64,000 nt of DNA, taken from NCBI GenBank assembly GCA_031082185.1, contig JAVHLI010000008.1:1-64000 (forward strand). Reading direction: 5' to 3'. Position 1 is the stretch's first letter. Each line of letters starts with the position of its first letter. The notes under the pieces were generated by a model. That model searched no databases, was not told the origin of the DNA, and saw only the letters and a list, made by a program, of their open reading frames with translations. Positions 7,631-16,879 of the stretch are shown here, piece after piece. Source of the stretch: a bacterium. GTDB taxonomy: Bacteria > Sysuimicrobiota > Sysuimicrobiia > Sysuimicrobiales > Humicultoraceae. Position numbers and translations under genes: made by a program.

Positions 7631-9120
7631 CCGATCGCCTGGCCGCGCTCTTTGGTGCGGCCCTGGACGGGATCGTTGTTGCCGACACCGCGCGCCGTTG
7701 CCTCTACGCCAATCCGGCGGTCTGCCAGACGATCGGCTGCGGCCCTGAGCACATGGTGGGTCGCGACGTGCTGACGCTCTTCCCCACCCCCGTCCGCCCC
7801 GGCATCCAGGAGGCCATCGAGGCGGCTCTCAAGGGACAGGCGCGCCGCCTGATCTCACCGGTATTGCGCATGGATGGCGAGGAGCACCAAATCGAATCCA
7901 CCGCGTGTCCCATCTCCCTCGACGGGCAGGAGTTGGTGGCCGTCTTCTTGCGCGACGAGACCGAAACCCAACGCCTGGCCCGGAAGGCGGAGGCCATGGT
8001 GCAGATCGTCTCCAGCATGGCGCTGGCCGGATCCCTGGAGGCCACGCTGGATGCGCTGGCACGCACGGTCGTACGCGCGACCGGTGGCATGGCCTGCGGC
8101 GTTGTCCTTATGGACGAGGATTCGCAGAGAGTTCGCATGACGGGAACGTATGGGCTCTCGCCCCAGCATGTAGCCGGAATGCGCGCCGCGGTTCGTGCCG
8201 GGACTCCTCCGCCAGGCCTGCAGGCGGTACAGACGAAGCAGCCGGTGGTGCGGCTTAACGCCCGCAACGAGATGCTGGCCGACCCGCGCTACGCCCCTGT
8301 TCACGACGCCGCGCGCGAGGCGGCGTGGGATGCCATCGTCTCCGTGCCGCTCCGGTACTGGGGGCGCGTGATCGGAGCGCTGAACATGTATTATCCCAGC
8401 GGCCGGATCCCCGGACAGTCGGAGGTGGACTTCCTGGCCACCATCGCGGACCAGGCGGCCGCCGCCGCGGAGAACGCCCGTCTATTCGTGGAGGCCCGCG
8501 ACAAGGCCGCGCTGGAGGAGCGGCAGCGGCTGGCCCGTGAATTGCACGACTCTGTGTCTCAGGCGCTCTATGGCATTGTCCTGGGCGCCCGCACGGCCCA
8601 GACATGGCTGGAGCGCGAACCGGCCAGGGCGGCTGAGCCGATGGGCTACGTGCTGTCGCTCGCCGAGGCCGGCCTGGCCGAGATGCGCGCGCTGATCTTC
8701 GAGTTGCGTCCTGAGGCGCTCGAGACAGAAGGACTGGTGGCGGTCCTGAACAGGCAGGTGGAGGCCATTCGTGCCCGCCACGGACTCGATGCCCGTGCCG
8801 CCTTGCCCGATGAGCCCGACGCCCCGCTCGACGTCAAGGAGGCGATCTACAGGATCGCCCAGGAAGGACTCCACAATATCGTCAAGCACGCGAAGGCCAC
8901 CCGGGTGGATCTCCGGCTCAGCCGCGATGACGGGGGGTTCTGGGTCGAGTTGGACGACGACGGCCAGGGATTCGACTCGGAGGGGACGTTCCCCGGACAC
9001 CTCGGCCTGCGCTCAATGCGCGAGCGGGCCGAGCACCTGGGAGGCTCCCTGGGGGTCTCCAGTGCTCCGGGGGAGGGAACACGCATACGCGTCCACATCC
9101 CCATCGCAGGCCCCACCTAA
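7627..9120 (+). CDS. Sensor histidine kinase, PAS-GAF-HisKA_3-HATPase
   Basis: 497 residues from a GTG overlapping the regulator stop (GTGA). The N-terminal PAS domain (about 5-120) includes ALDGIVVADTARRCLYANPA. A GAF domain (about 130-280) follows. The HisKA_3 dimerisation helix has the phosphoacceptor His near residue 307 in RLARELHDSVSQALYGI. The ATPase domain shows EAIYRIAQEGLHNIVKHAKA (N box), DDDGQGF (G1) and HLGLRSMRERAEHLGG (G2). There are no transmembrane helices, so it is a cytoplasmic sensor, perhaps of a small molecule or redox signal. It should phosphorylate the NarL protein next to it. Confidence 0.95.
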   Translation: MTDRLAALFGAALDGIVVADTARRCLYANPAVCQTIGCGPEHMVGRDVLTLFPTPVRPGIQEAIEAALKGQARRLISPVLRMDGEEHQIESTACPISLDGQELVAVFLRDETETQRLARKAEAMVQIVSSMALAGSLEATLDALARTVVRATGGMACGVVLMDEDSQRVRMTGTYGLSPQHVAGMRAAVRAGTPPPGLQAVQTKQPVVRLNARNEMLADPRYAPVHDAAREAAWDAIVSVPLRYWGRVIGALNMYYPSGRIPGQSEVDFLATIADQAAAAAENARLFVEARDKAALEERQRLARELHDSVSQALYGIVLGARTAQTWLEREPARAAEPMGYVLSLAEAGLAEMRALIFELRPEALETEGLVAVLNRQVEAIRARHGLDARAALPDEPDAPLDVKEAIYRIAQEGLHNIVKHAKATRVDLRLSRDDGGFWVELDDDGQGFDSEGTFPGHLGLRSMRERAEHLGGSLGVSSAPGEGTRIRVHIPIAGPT

Positions 9121-9160
9121 ACCCCGTCTGGTGGTAGTATGCGGAAGAGGTGACGCAGCC

Positions 9161-9514
9161 ATGGAGATCTTCCGACCCGAGGACGTCCCAGCCGAAGAGC
9201 CCGAGAACCTACCCGGGGTCAAGATCCGCTGGGTCATCGACAAGAAGCGCGGCGCAGAGAACTTCGCCATGCGCGTTTTCGAGGTCGCGCCCGGCGCTGA
9301 GACGCCGCTGCACGACCATTGGTACGAGCAGGAGATGTACCTCCTCGACGGCCGCGGCGTGATGGTGGGCGAGCAGGGCGAGTGGGCGCTGGAACCCGGC
9401 ATGGTGATGTGGGTGCCGCCCCACGAGCGGCATCAGATCAAGAATACCGGCGCGGGGCCGCTCAAGTTCATCTGCTGCGTTCCTCAGAAGAAGCCGAACC
9501 CGCAGGCTCCGTAG
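9161..9514 (+). CDS. Small cupin-domain protein
   Basis: 117 residues with a single cupin barrel. Motif 1 is TPLHDHWYEQEMYLLDGRG, giving the His-x-His...Glu metal ligands. Motif 2 is PGMVMWVPPHERHQIKNTG with the last His. An AGAGGTG ribosome site precedes the ATG; longer in-frame starts lie inside the kinase gene. Cupins of this size are metal-dependent isomerases, dioxygenases or sensors, and the substrate is unknown. Its 3' end overlaps the convergent DUF4129 gene by 47 bases. Confidence 0.85.
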   Translation: MEIFRPEDVPAEEPENLPGVKIRWVIDKKRGAENFAMRVFEVAPGAETPLHDHWYEQEMYLLDGRGVMVGEQGEWALEPGMVMWVPPHERHQIKNTGAGPLKFICCVPQKKPNPQAP

Positions 9515-11051
9515 CCGGCGCCGGAGCGGCCGCCTTCGCGCGCTCCAGCGCCTCCTCTGCCTCCCGCACTTCCACTGTGGCCGGACGCCACGTGCCGTAG
9601 CGCACCCGCTCATATGCCGCGGTGAGCATCTCTACCTCACCTTCGGCCCCGGGCAGCACCCCGCGCAGCCGCGGTTCGTGCTCGCGCGGCGTAGCCCAGG
9701 CATGGCGCGGCGCACCCAAACCGGCGCCGAGGCCGAGCAGCTCGCGGTATATCCGCCGGATCGCTCCAACCGCCGGCGCGGCCGGCCCGTCGTCATCTTC
9801 CTGCCGGCGTCCCAGCCGCGGCAGCCGGCCGGCCAGAGCGCGCAGAATTTCACGCACCGACCATACCGACTCGTGATCGTCCTCGTCGGGCCTGCGCTCG
9901 CGCCGCCGCCGTAGCACGACGGCAAAGGCCATGCCGACGACCAGGATCGCGATCACGGCCAGCACCATGCCCCACCGCGCGCCTGAGACCACCTGAGGGT
10001 GCATCTCGATCTCGCGCAGGCGGCGGATCAGGTCGTCGAAAACCATGGGGGCAGGACCGATCTCAGGTATCTCGCGGCGCGGCAGGCGCGAGAGGATCGC
10101 GATGAGCACCCTCACGACAAGGCCCGCCACCACGAACAGCACCACGAACAGCGCCTCTACCACGGGTATCAGCGGCCGGAGCACTACGCCGAGGTACTTG
10201 AAGACATCGGCGGTGGCCATACCGGCCATCATGCCCGCCGCCAGCATTATCAGGCCGACGACGCCCGTGATCAGCAGCAACCAGGCACGGCCCGGGACCT
10301 GGCTGCGCTCGTCCGGCCGGCTTTGCTCCCAGATGGCGGCCAATCGCGCCAGCGCCAATGCCGAGAGCCCCAGGAAGAAGAACGCCAGCATCATCGGCGG
10401 CATCTCGGACCCGGCGGCCGCAAATCCCTGCGCGTCGGCATAGACCACGGCGGCAGCAAAATAGACGACAACCATTCCCACGCCGGTCTTGTACGCCTCC
10501 TCGATCTCGATGGCTCCGACGTGACGCGCGCCCAGCACCAGCCCGCGCCACCACAGGCACGCGGCGACGAGCGCGGCGGATGCGGGTTTAGGAACCTCCG
10601 GCAGGACATCGTGGGCGGCCTGGAGCAGAATCGCCACCCAGGTGGTATGCCAGAGTGGAAGATGGGAGTAGTACTGCTCATGGACGGCCGCAAACCCCAG
10701 AACGGCCCCGGCGCCGACCAACAGGATGCGCGCATGCCGCAGCGAATCGCCGCCGACCGCCCTCCACGGCAGGCTGTCCCGGTCTGCGATCTGCCGGGCC
10801 GCCACCTGCGCGCCCACCAGCAGCAGGAACGCCCACCCCGCCGACAGTAGGGGACCGGTGGCGCCGTAGAACCCCCCACCGGCCACGATGAGCCATGGGT
10901 AGAGCCAGCAGAACTCCATCACCACGCGTGCGACGGGCAGCAGCCGGCCCACGCCCTCCCAAAACCCGTCGGGACGGCGGGGCGCATCGCGGTGCTCCGC
11001 CACGCCAGGAGCACGCTGGCTCTCAGACGAGTCGGATCTCGTCCATCGCAC
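9468..11051 (-). CDS. Polytopic membrane protein with C-terminal DUF4129 domain
   Basis: 527 residues. About eight to ten membrane helices lie between residues 45 and 385. A cytoplasmic tail follows with a DUF4129-like helical segment, AIRRIYRELLGLGAGLG to AAYERVRYG. In family operons the third gene after MoxR and DUF58 encodes a TgpA-like protein with a transglutaminase domain before DUF4129. Here no Cys-His-Asp transglutaminase core is visible, so this is a non-catalytic variant. The start at 11051 overlaps the DUF58 gene by 29 bases; later Met codons are possible. Confidence 0.75.
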   Translation of the reverse strand: MRWTRSDSSESQRAPGVAEHRDAPRRPDGFWEGVGRLLPVARVVMEFCWLYPWLIVAGGGFYGATGPLLSAGWAFLLLVGAQVAARQIADRDSLPWRAVGGDSLRHARILLVGAGAVLGFAAVHEQYYSHLPLWHTTWVAILLQAAHDVLPEVPKPASAALVAACLWWRGLVLGARHVGAIEIEEAYKTGVGMVVVYFAAAVVYADAQGFAAAGSEMPPMMLAFFFLGLSALALARLAAIWEQSRPDERSQVPGRAWLLLITGVVGLIMLAAGMMAGMATADVFKYLGVVLRPLIPVVEALFVVLFVVAGLVVRVLIAILSRLPRREIPEIGPAPMVFDDLIRRLREIEMHPQVVSGARWGMVLAVIAILVVGMAFAVVLRRRRERRPDEDDHESVWSVREILRALAGRLPRLGRRQEDDDGPAAPAVGAIRRIYRELLGLGAGLGAPRHAWATPREHEPRLRGVLPGAEGEVEMLTAAYERVRYGTWRPATVEVREAEEALERAKAAAPAPATEPAGSASSEERSR

Positions 11052-12246
11052 GCCAGCCCGCCTCCCCTCTCACGCGATGCGTGGGAATGCCGAGTTGTGG
11101 ATCGGCCACCCGATCGCCGATGAGCACCAGGACCGCGCTGTGCCCGGCCTCCTGGAGCCGGGCGATGCCGGCCAGCAGCGGCGAATCTACAACGGCGGTA
11201 ACGACGATCGCGGTCGTGCCCCACGGAAGCGCCCCTGCCTCGAGCGCCATCAGGTCGCCCAGCGGCATGACGGGAGTGGAAAACACCTTGGCCAGCGCCT
11301 CCAGGATCGCCGTAAGGTGCACCGCGCCCAGCGCCGGCGCCAGCCGCACGCGCCGCAGCCCCTCGGGCAGGTATCCGTTTGCGTGCAGCCCGACGGGGAT
11401 CCCCTGCTCCTCCGCCCAGGCCGCGAGCGACGCCGCGACCATGATGTTGAGCTCCAGCAGCGGGCGGATGAAGCCCCGGTACTCGGCGTACTCGCCCAGG
11501 GTGTCCATGTTGAGCAGGATCGCCAGCCGCTGGGTCGTGGTGGACTCGTACTGCCGCGTCTGCAGGCGTCCAATGCGCGCGGTGGCCTTCCAGTGGACGC
11601 GGCGGACGGGATCGGTAGTCTGGTAGATGCGCACTCCGATGGTGCGGGTCGGGTCCTCAAGCAGCGGACGCGGCGCGCGGTGGTCGCCGATCGGATGAAG
11701 CGCGGGAATCCCCAACGCCTCCAGCGGCACGATCTTGGGATAGACGGTCAAGTAATCGGCCCCCTCCAGGGTGCGGCCCTGCGAGGTGAGCCCGAACAGA
11801 TCGCCCGAGCGCAACCGCGCCGGTCCCAGCGGGAAGTACCCGCGAGCCATGCAGGTGATGGTGACGCGCCGGCGCACGCGCTCGTACCACCGCAGCGAGA
11901 ACAGGTGCACCAGGTGCTGGCGACGCTGGCGCAGGCTGGGGATGATGCGGCCGCGCCTGGGCACGACCTCTTCCGGCAGTTCGTCGGTGACCTCGAGCCA
12001 GGCAAGAGGGAGCGGCTTGCGGTTGGTGACCTCCAGCGTGAGGGTGATCTCTTCGCCGTGGAACGCTCTCCGCGGTACAAACGATCGGCGGAACGCCACG
12101 CTGTGGAGACAGTACCGGTGCGACAGATAAGAGGTCCCGGCGCCCAGCAGCACAACCAGACCAACCAGGAACGGCCCTCCGCTGTGCACGGCGAGGCCGA
12201 GGATGAGCAGCAGGATCCCAACTATCAGCCATCCCTGCGAGAACAT
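11023..12246 (-). CDS. DUF58 domain protein
   Basis: 407 residues. Two N-terminal membrane helices (about 6-40) precede a beta-sandwich region, LTLEVTNRKPLPLAWLEVTD. The DUF58 core follows: RIYQTTDPVRRVHWKATARI is the family motif (conserved RxxxxxDxxRxIxWK), and RQYESTTTQRLAILLNMDT opens a von Willebrand-A-like fold. Such proteins work with MoxR AAA+ ATPases in envelope-related processes that are poorly understood. It overlaps the next gene and follows moxR by 31 bases. Confidence 0.9.
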   Translation of the reverse strand: MFSQGWLIVGILLLILGLAVHSGGPFLVGLVVLLGAGTSYLSHRYCLHSVAFRRSFVPRRAFHGEEITLTLEVTNRKPLPLAWLEVTDELPEEVVPRRGRIIPSLRQRRQHLVHLFSLRWYERVRRRVTITCMARGYFPLGPARLRSGDLFGLTSQGRTLEGADYLTVYPKIVPLEALGIPALHPIGDHRAPRPLLEDPTRTIGVRIYQTTDPVRRVHWKATARIGRLQTRQYESTTTQRLAILLNMDTLGEYAEYRGFIRPLLELNIMVAASLAAWAEEQGIPVGLHANGYLPEGLRRVRLAPALGAVHLTAILEALAKVFSTPVMPLGDLMALEAGALPWGTTAIVVTAVVDSPLLAGIARLQEAGHSAVLVLIGDRVADPQLGIPTHRVRGEAGWRAMDEIRLV

Positions 12247-12277
12247 CTCTGCCTATCCCGCGGCAGGCGCCGTGCCG

Positions 12278-13255
12278 CTACGGCCGCGCTTCGCGCTCCA
12301 CGGGTGCCGGCACGCCGCACAGCACCTCGTCTGCGATCTCACGTGCGGTCCGGTCGCGCAACCGCGCGCCGCTGCCCAGGATCAGCCGGTGGGCCAGCAC
12401 CAGCGGCGCCATGGCCTTCACGTCGTCGGGCAGCACGAACTCCCGCCCCCGGATCGCCGCCAGTGCCTGCGCGGCGTGATGGAGCCCCTGGCTGCCGCGC
12501 GGGCTCATTCCCAGTTCGACCTCGGGATGCACCCGCGTCGCCCTGGCGATGGCGACGACGTAGGCCTCCACCGCCGGGCTGACGTGCACGGCGCGGACCG
12601 CCTCCGCCATTGCCAGCACGGCGTCGGGAGTCGTCACCGGCTCAAGATCTTCCAGCGGCCGGCCGGTCCTGTAGCGCCGCAGGATCTCCTGCTCGTCCTC
12701 TGCCGACGGGTAGCCCAGTGCCAGGCGAAGCAGAAACCGGTCGAGTTGCGCCTCTGGAAGCGGGAACGTGCCCTGCAGCTCCACCGGGTTCTGGGTGGCC
12801 AGCACCACGAACGGCCGCGGCAGCGTCCGCGTCTGCCCCTCGACCGTGACCTGCCGCTCCTCCATGCTCTCCAGCAGCGCCGACTGGGTGCGGGGCGTGG
12901 CGCGGTTGATCTCGTCGGCCAGCACGATCTGGGCAAAGACCGGGCCCGGCCGGAACTCGAAGGCCGCCGTCCTCTGGTTGAAGAACTCCAGTCCGGTGAT
13001 GTCCGAAGGCAGCAGGTCCGGGGTGCACTGGATGCGCCGGAACGAGCATCCCAGCGAGCGGGCCAGGGCCTTGGCCAGCATCGTCTTGCCGATGCCCGGG
13101 ACATCCTCGATGAGGACGTGCCCTTCGCAGAGCACCGCGACCAGCGCCTGCTCGATGACGTCGGGCTTGCCGACGATCACCCGCTCGATGTTGGCGCGCA
13201 CGCGGCGCGCCAGCGTCGCGACCGAGGCGATCCCCGCAGCGGCCGGCACGTCCAT
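12278..13255 (-). CDS. MoxR-family AAA+ ATPase
   Basis: 325 residues from the ATG at 13255; the frame stays open far upstream, but that sequence is antisense to the esterase gene and lacks family features. Walker A is EDVPGIGKTMLAKAL, Walker B VLADEINRA, sensor 1 LATQNPVELQGTFPLPEAQL and sensor 2 GMSPRGSQGL. MoxR proteins act as chaperones that mature or activate partner complexes, here presumably the DUF58 and DUF4129 proteins. It is divergent from the esterase gene, with 93 bases between them for both promoters. Confidence 0.95.
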   Translation of the reverse strand: MDVPAAAGIASVATLARRVRANIERVIVGKPDVIEQALVAVLCEGHVLIEDVPGIGKTMLAKALARSLGCSFRRIQCTPDLLPSDITGLEFFNQRTAAFEFRPGPVFAQIVLADEINRATPRTQSALLESMEERQVTVEGQTRTLPRPFVVLATQNPVELQGTFPLPEAQLDRFLLRLALGYPSAEDEQEILRRYRTGRPLEDLEPVTTPDAVLAMAEAVRAVHVSPAVEAYVVAIARATRVHPEVELGMSPRGSQGLHHAAQALAAIRGREFVLPDDVKAMAPLVLAHRLILGSGARLRDRTAREIADEVLCGVPAPVEREARP

Positions 13256-13348
13256 GGGGCGGCCTTCGGCACGACCGGGTGCGGCCCCTCCTGCAGGATG
13301 ATTTAGGCGGCGGACGTCGAACAGTCGAACAGCAGACCGGAGGCGCCG

Positions 13349-14053
13349 ATGAACCGCGAGTATCACCACTGGATCAGCTCCACCCTGGGCCGGACCATGG
13401 AGACGCTGGTCTACGGCCATGCCGGTGCGCCGGTACTGGTCTTCCCTACCACAATGGGTCGGTTCTACCAGTACGAGGACTTCGGTATGGTGGCGGCGCT
13501 GGAGCGAAAGATAGACGCCGGATTGATCCAGCTCTTCTGTCCGGACAGTGTGGACGCGGAGTCGTGGTACAACCGTGCGGTGCCACCGCGACAGAGGATA
13601 CTCCGGCACCTGGACTACGAACGGTACATCCTGGGCGAATACCTCCCGTTCATCCGCAAGCACAACCCCGGACCGTTGCTGGTCACCGGCACCTCGTTCG
13701 GCGCCTACCACGCCGCCAACCTGGCGTTCCGCCACCCCTCCCTGGTCGCCAAGCTGGTTGCGCTGTCCGGCCGGTACGACATCAAGGGGTTCCTCGACGG
13801 CTACAACGACGATGACGTCTACTACAACTGCCCGCTGGACTTCCTCCCAAGCCTGACCGACGAGACCTACCTGCGTCCGATGCGGCGCATGCAGATAGTG
13901 CTGCTCTCCGGCGAGCACGACATCGCACTGGCTTCCACCCGCGCCCTTTCCGCAACGCTCAGCGAGAAGGGCGTGGAACACCAAATGGCCACATGGTGGG
14001 AACGCACGCACGACTGGCCGCTCTGGCGGGAGGCGATCCCGCACTACCTGTAG
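13349..14053 (+). CDS. Esterase-like alpha/beta hydrolase (COG4947 type)
   Basis: 234 residues, start after GGAGG. The nucleophile elbow is LLVTGTSFGAYHAANLAF (Gly-x-Ser-x-Gly). A likely acid lies in GEHD near residue 190, and the His in THDWPLWREAIPHYL at the C-terminus. The protein starts NREYHHWISSTLGRTMETLV, typical of the COG4947 and EstD-like group. It is 17 bases upstream of an ATP-grasp gene, so the two are probably cotranscribed. A natural substrate is not known; a role in making or trimming an acylated or peptide-like compound is an inference from the context. Confidence 0.85.
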   Translation: MNREYHHWISSTLGRTMETLVYGHAGAPVLVFPTTMGRFYQYEDFGMVAALERKIDAGLIQLFCPDSVDAESWYNRAVPPRQRILRHLDYERYILGEYLPFIRKHNPGPLLVTGTSFGAYHAANLAFRHPSLVAKLVALSGRYDIKGFLDGYNDDDVYYNCPLDFLPSLTDETYLRPMRRMQIVLLSGEHDIALASTRALSATLSEKGVEHQMATWWERTHDWPLWREAIPHYL

Positions 14054-14070
14054 CAGCAGGAGCCCCGCGC

Positions 14071-15027
14071 ATGAACCAGACGCGCAAGATCGGTTTGCTG
14101 GTCGGTCACGAGGAGTCGTTCCCTGCCGCGCTGATCGAGCACATAAACCGGCGCGGCGCCGACGGAGTGACCGCGGAGTTGTGCTGCCTGGGCGGAACGC
14201 GCCTGGACGATCCACGGCAGTACGCGGTCGTCATTGACCGGATCTCACACGAGGTCCCCTACTACCGTACCTACCTCAAGTACGCGGCGCTGGCGGGCAC
14301 GGCGGTCATAAACAACCCCTTCTGGTGGTCGGCCTCTGAGAAGTTCTTCGGGACCGCGCTGCTGGCGCGCCTGGGGATCGCGGTGCCGCGGACCGTGGTG
14401 CTGCCCAACAAGGCCTACGCCCAGGACGTGGCGCCGGAGTCGCTGCGGAATCTGCAGTACCCGATTCCCTGGGAGCAAATCGCCGAGTACGTGGGCTTCC
14501 CGGCGGTGCTGAAGCCCAACACCGCGGGGGGGTTCAAACAGGTCTTCAAGGTCCACTCCCTCGAGGAACTGTGGCGCTGCTACGATCAGAGCGGCCTCCA
14601 GACGATGATCCTGCAGGAGTACGTCGAGTTTGACCACTACGTCCGGTGCGTCTGCGTCGGCCGGCGCGAGATCATGCCCATCCGGTGGGATCCGCGCCTT
14701 TACTGGACAGAGCGGTACATCGTGGACCACCAGCACCTCACGCCGGAACTGGGCGCACGGGTGGTGCACGACGCGCGCCTGGTCTGCGAGGTTCTGGGCC
14801 TGGACATGAATACCGTCGAGTTCGCGATACGGGACAACGTGCCCTACGCGATCGACTTCGTAAATCCCGCGCCGGACTTCGAGCGCGCCCGCATCCGGGA
14901 CGTCTATTTCGAGTGGGTCGTCGAGAAGATGGCCGACCTGGCGATCGCCTACGCGCGGGGAGCGGAAAGGCCGCCGGGACGGCTGCGATGGGACCGGTTC
15001 CTCCGCGAGGCCGGAATCGAGGAGTGA
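14071..15027 (+). CDS. ATP-grasp domain ligase
   Basis: 318 residues; the start follows AGCAGGAG. Features include a pre-ATP-grasp domain (residues 1-110), nucleotide-binding VGFPAVLKPNTAGGFKQVFK near residues 145-165 and MILQEYVEFDHYVRCVCVG. Magnesium-binding residues lie in DMNTVEFAIRDNVPYAIDFVN near residues 250-270. The fold is that of RimK/D-Ala-D-Ala-type carboxylate-amine ligases. The product is unknown. It sits between an esterase and a secreted nucleotidase, the stop overlapping the latter's start by 4 bases. Confidence 0.85.
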   Translation: MNQTRKIGLLVGHEESFPAALIEHINRRGADGVTAELCCLGGTRLDDPRQYAVVIDRISHEVPYYRTYLKYAALAGTAVINNPFWWSASEKFFGTALLARLGIAVPRTVVLPNKAYAQDVAPESLRNLQYPIPWEQIAEYVGFPAVLKPNTAGGFKQVFKVHSLEELWRCYDQSGLQTMILQEYVEFDHYVRCVCVGRREIMPIRWDPRLYWTERYIVDHQHLTPELGARVVHDARLVCEVLGLDMNTVEFAIRDNVPYAIDFVNPAPDFERARIRDVYFEWVVEKMADLAIAYARGAERPPGRLRWDRFLREAGIEE

Positions 15028-16865
15028 GGCGACCGCCACGGCGCACGGCGCTGGCGCTCCTGGCCGCGCTGGCGCTGCTGGCGACGCCGGCGCTGTGGAC
15101 CACTGACTCTGCCGCCCCCGGCCCCGCGGCCGCTGCGGCGGCAGGATCTGCCCGTCCTTGGGCCCGCGCGATTGAAACCTTCCCCATCTACGGCCGGACG
15201 GTGACCTACGAGGCGCTGCGTGCCGGTACGATCGAGGAGACGGTCTTCGTCCGCGCTGAGGTGGCGAAGCTCTCCTTCGTCAACCAGGGACTGACCGGTC
15301 TTGTGGTCGCGGTCAACGGCCATGAGCTGCCGCTGGAGGATAGGCCGGGAGCGGTTCTTGACCTCAGCGGCCTGGTCCGATGGGGACCGAACCGGATCCG
15401 CATCGCGGCGCGCGCTCCACCCGGCGCCTCGGCCACCTTCGGCATCGAGATCCCTCGGTTCATCCGCGCGGTGTTCTTCCACACCAACGACGTCCACGGC
15501 GCGCTGGAAGGCCTGGCCGCGCAGGCCGCGGAGGTCAAGCGGGTTCGCGCGCACAACCCGAACGCCTACTTCGTCGTCGCAGGGGACATCTTCTCGGGTA
15601 ACCCGGTGGCCGACCTGACCGCCGGCAGGTCGGTAATCGAGGCGCTCAACGCGATGGGCGTCACCGCGCTGGCCACAGGCAACCACGAGTTCGATCACGG
15701 ACCGGCAGAGACCCAGTCTCGCAGAAGCGAGTCGGCCTTCCCCTGGCTGGGCGCCAACATCCGGATCGTCAACCGCACGGCAACGCCCATAGCACCCTTC
15801 GATCCTTACCTGATACTGACCACCGACCTGGGGCAGCGCGTCGCCCTCTTCGGCCTCACCGAGACGCCGCCGTCCACGCGCCGACAGAACGTCGTCGGCC
15901 TGGAGTTCCTCGAACCGGTGACGGTCGCGCGCGTCATGGCCGCGCAGCTGCGGCAGCAGGCAGACCTCGTGGTGGCCGTCACGCATCTGGGCGTGGAGGT
16001 GGACCGCGAGGTCGCCCGGGCCGCCGGAGACCTCGACCTCATCATTGGCGGGCACTCCCACACCGTGCTGCGCGTCCCGGTGGTCGAAAACGGAATACCG
16101 ATTGTGCAGGCCGGCGCCAACAGCCTGTTCCTGGGACGGGCCGATCTGGTCCGCGACCTGACCGTGCGGCGAAGCAGCGTGGTAGCCGCTCTGATAGAGA
16201 CCAGGGCCCTGCGGGAGGAAGACGCGGCCGTGCGTTCAATCGTGGAGAGATGGAACGCGCGCCTGGCCGCCGAGCTCGACCGGAGGGTAGGCCACGCCGT
16301 GGCCCCGCTCGGCCGCGATAACCGTACCACCCGTGATGTCAGCATGGGGAATCTGATCGCCGACGCGACCCGGGCCGCCTTCGACCGGGCCGACGTCGGG
16401 ATGACCAACAGCGGCGGCATCCGCGCCTCGATCCCGGCCGGGCCGATCACGCTGCGCAACCTGTACGCGGTGATGCCATTCGCCAACTACCTCCTGCTCT
16501 TCGAGATCACCGGCGAGCAACTGCGCGAGGTCGTGCGCACGTCGTACTCGCGGCGCAACCAGGTGGACCTCCAGGTATCGGGGATGACCATCCGGTACCT
16601 GGTGGACGCGGAGCGCTGGCTGCTCGACGCCGAGATCACCGTTGCCGGCCGGCCGCTGGATCCATCCCGGCGGTATCGCGTGGCCGTCAACGACTACATG
16701 GGCACGGGCGGAGGAGGGTATCCCTTCCCTGCCTTCGGCCCGCCTGTTGACACCTCGTCCGGCACCGACGTCCTGGAACTCGCGGCGTTCATCGAGAAGA
16801 CGCTGCGGGGCGTGGTTAACTACCCGCCTGCCGAGGGTCGGATCCGCGTAGAGGTCAGGCGGTAG
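15024..16865 (+). CDS. Secreted 5'-nucleotidase/2',3'-cyclic phosphodiesterase family protein
   Basis: 613 residues from the GTG at 15024, chosen because it puts a signal peptide (RRTALALLAALALLATPA) at the N-terminus and overlaps the ATP-grasp stop by 4 bases. A roughly 100-residue extra domain precedes the metallophosphoesterase core: FFHTNDVHG, VVAGDIFSGNPV, TGNHEFDHG and GGHSHTVL supply the metal ligands. The C-terminal substrate-specificity domain contains MTNSGGIRASIP and NDYMGTGGGGYPF. The enzyme should act outside the cytoplasm on nucleotides or related phosphoesters. Confidence 0.92.
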   Translation: MRRPPRRTALALLAALALLATPALWTTDSAAPGPAAAAAAGSARPWARAIETFPIYGRTVTYEALRAGTIEETVFVRAEVAKLSFVNQGLTGLVVAVNGHELPLEDRPGAVLDLSGLVRWGPNRIRIAARAPPGASATFGIEIPRFIRAVFFHTNDVHGALEGLAAQAAEVKRVRAHNPNAYFVVAGDIFSGNPVADLTAGRSVIEALNAMGVTALATGNHEFDHGPAETQSRRSESAFPWLGANIRIVNRTATPIAPFDPYLILTTDLGQRVALFGLTETPPSTRRQNVVGLEFLEPVTVARVMAAQLRQQADLVVAVTHLGVEVDREVARAAGDLDLIIGGHSHTVLRVPVVENGIPIVQAGANSLFLGRADLVRDLTVRRSSVVAALIETRALREEDAAVRSIVERWNARLAAELDRRVGHAVAPLGRDNRTTRDVSMGNLIADATRAAFDRADVGMTNSGGIRASIPAGPITLRNLYAVMPFANYLLLFEITGEQLREVVRTSYSRRNQVDLQVSGMTIRYLVDAERWLLDAEITVAGRPLDPSRRYRVAVNDYMGTGGGGYPFPAFGPPVDTSSGTDVLELAAFIEKTLRGVVNYPPAEGRIRVEVRR

Positions 16866-16879
16866 ATCGTGGGGGGCCG

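Noticed and set aside
8771-9514. A 247-residue cupin protein
   Set aside because: The first half is a shadow of the histidine kinase in another frame. The cupin starts at 9161 with its own ribosome site.
12278-14215. A 645-residue MoxR protein
   Set aside because: The upstream half is antisense to the esterase gene and low in family features; the MoxR fold starts at 13255.
14646-16865. A 739-residue nucleotidase
   Set aside because: The first part overlaps the ATP-grasp gene out of frame; the signal peptide and 4-base overlap place the start at 15024.
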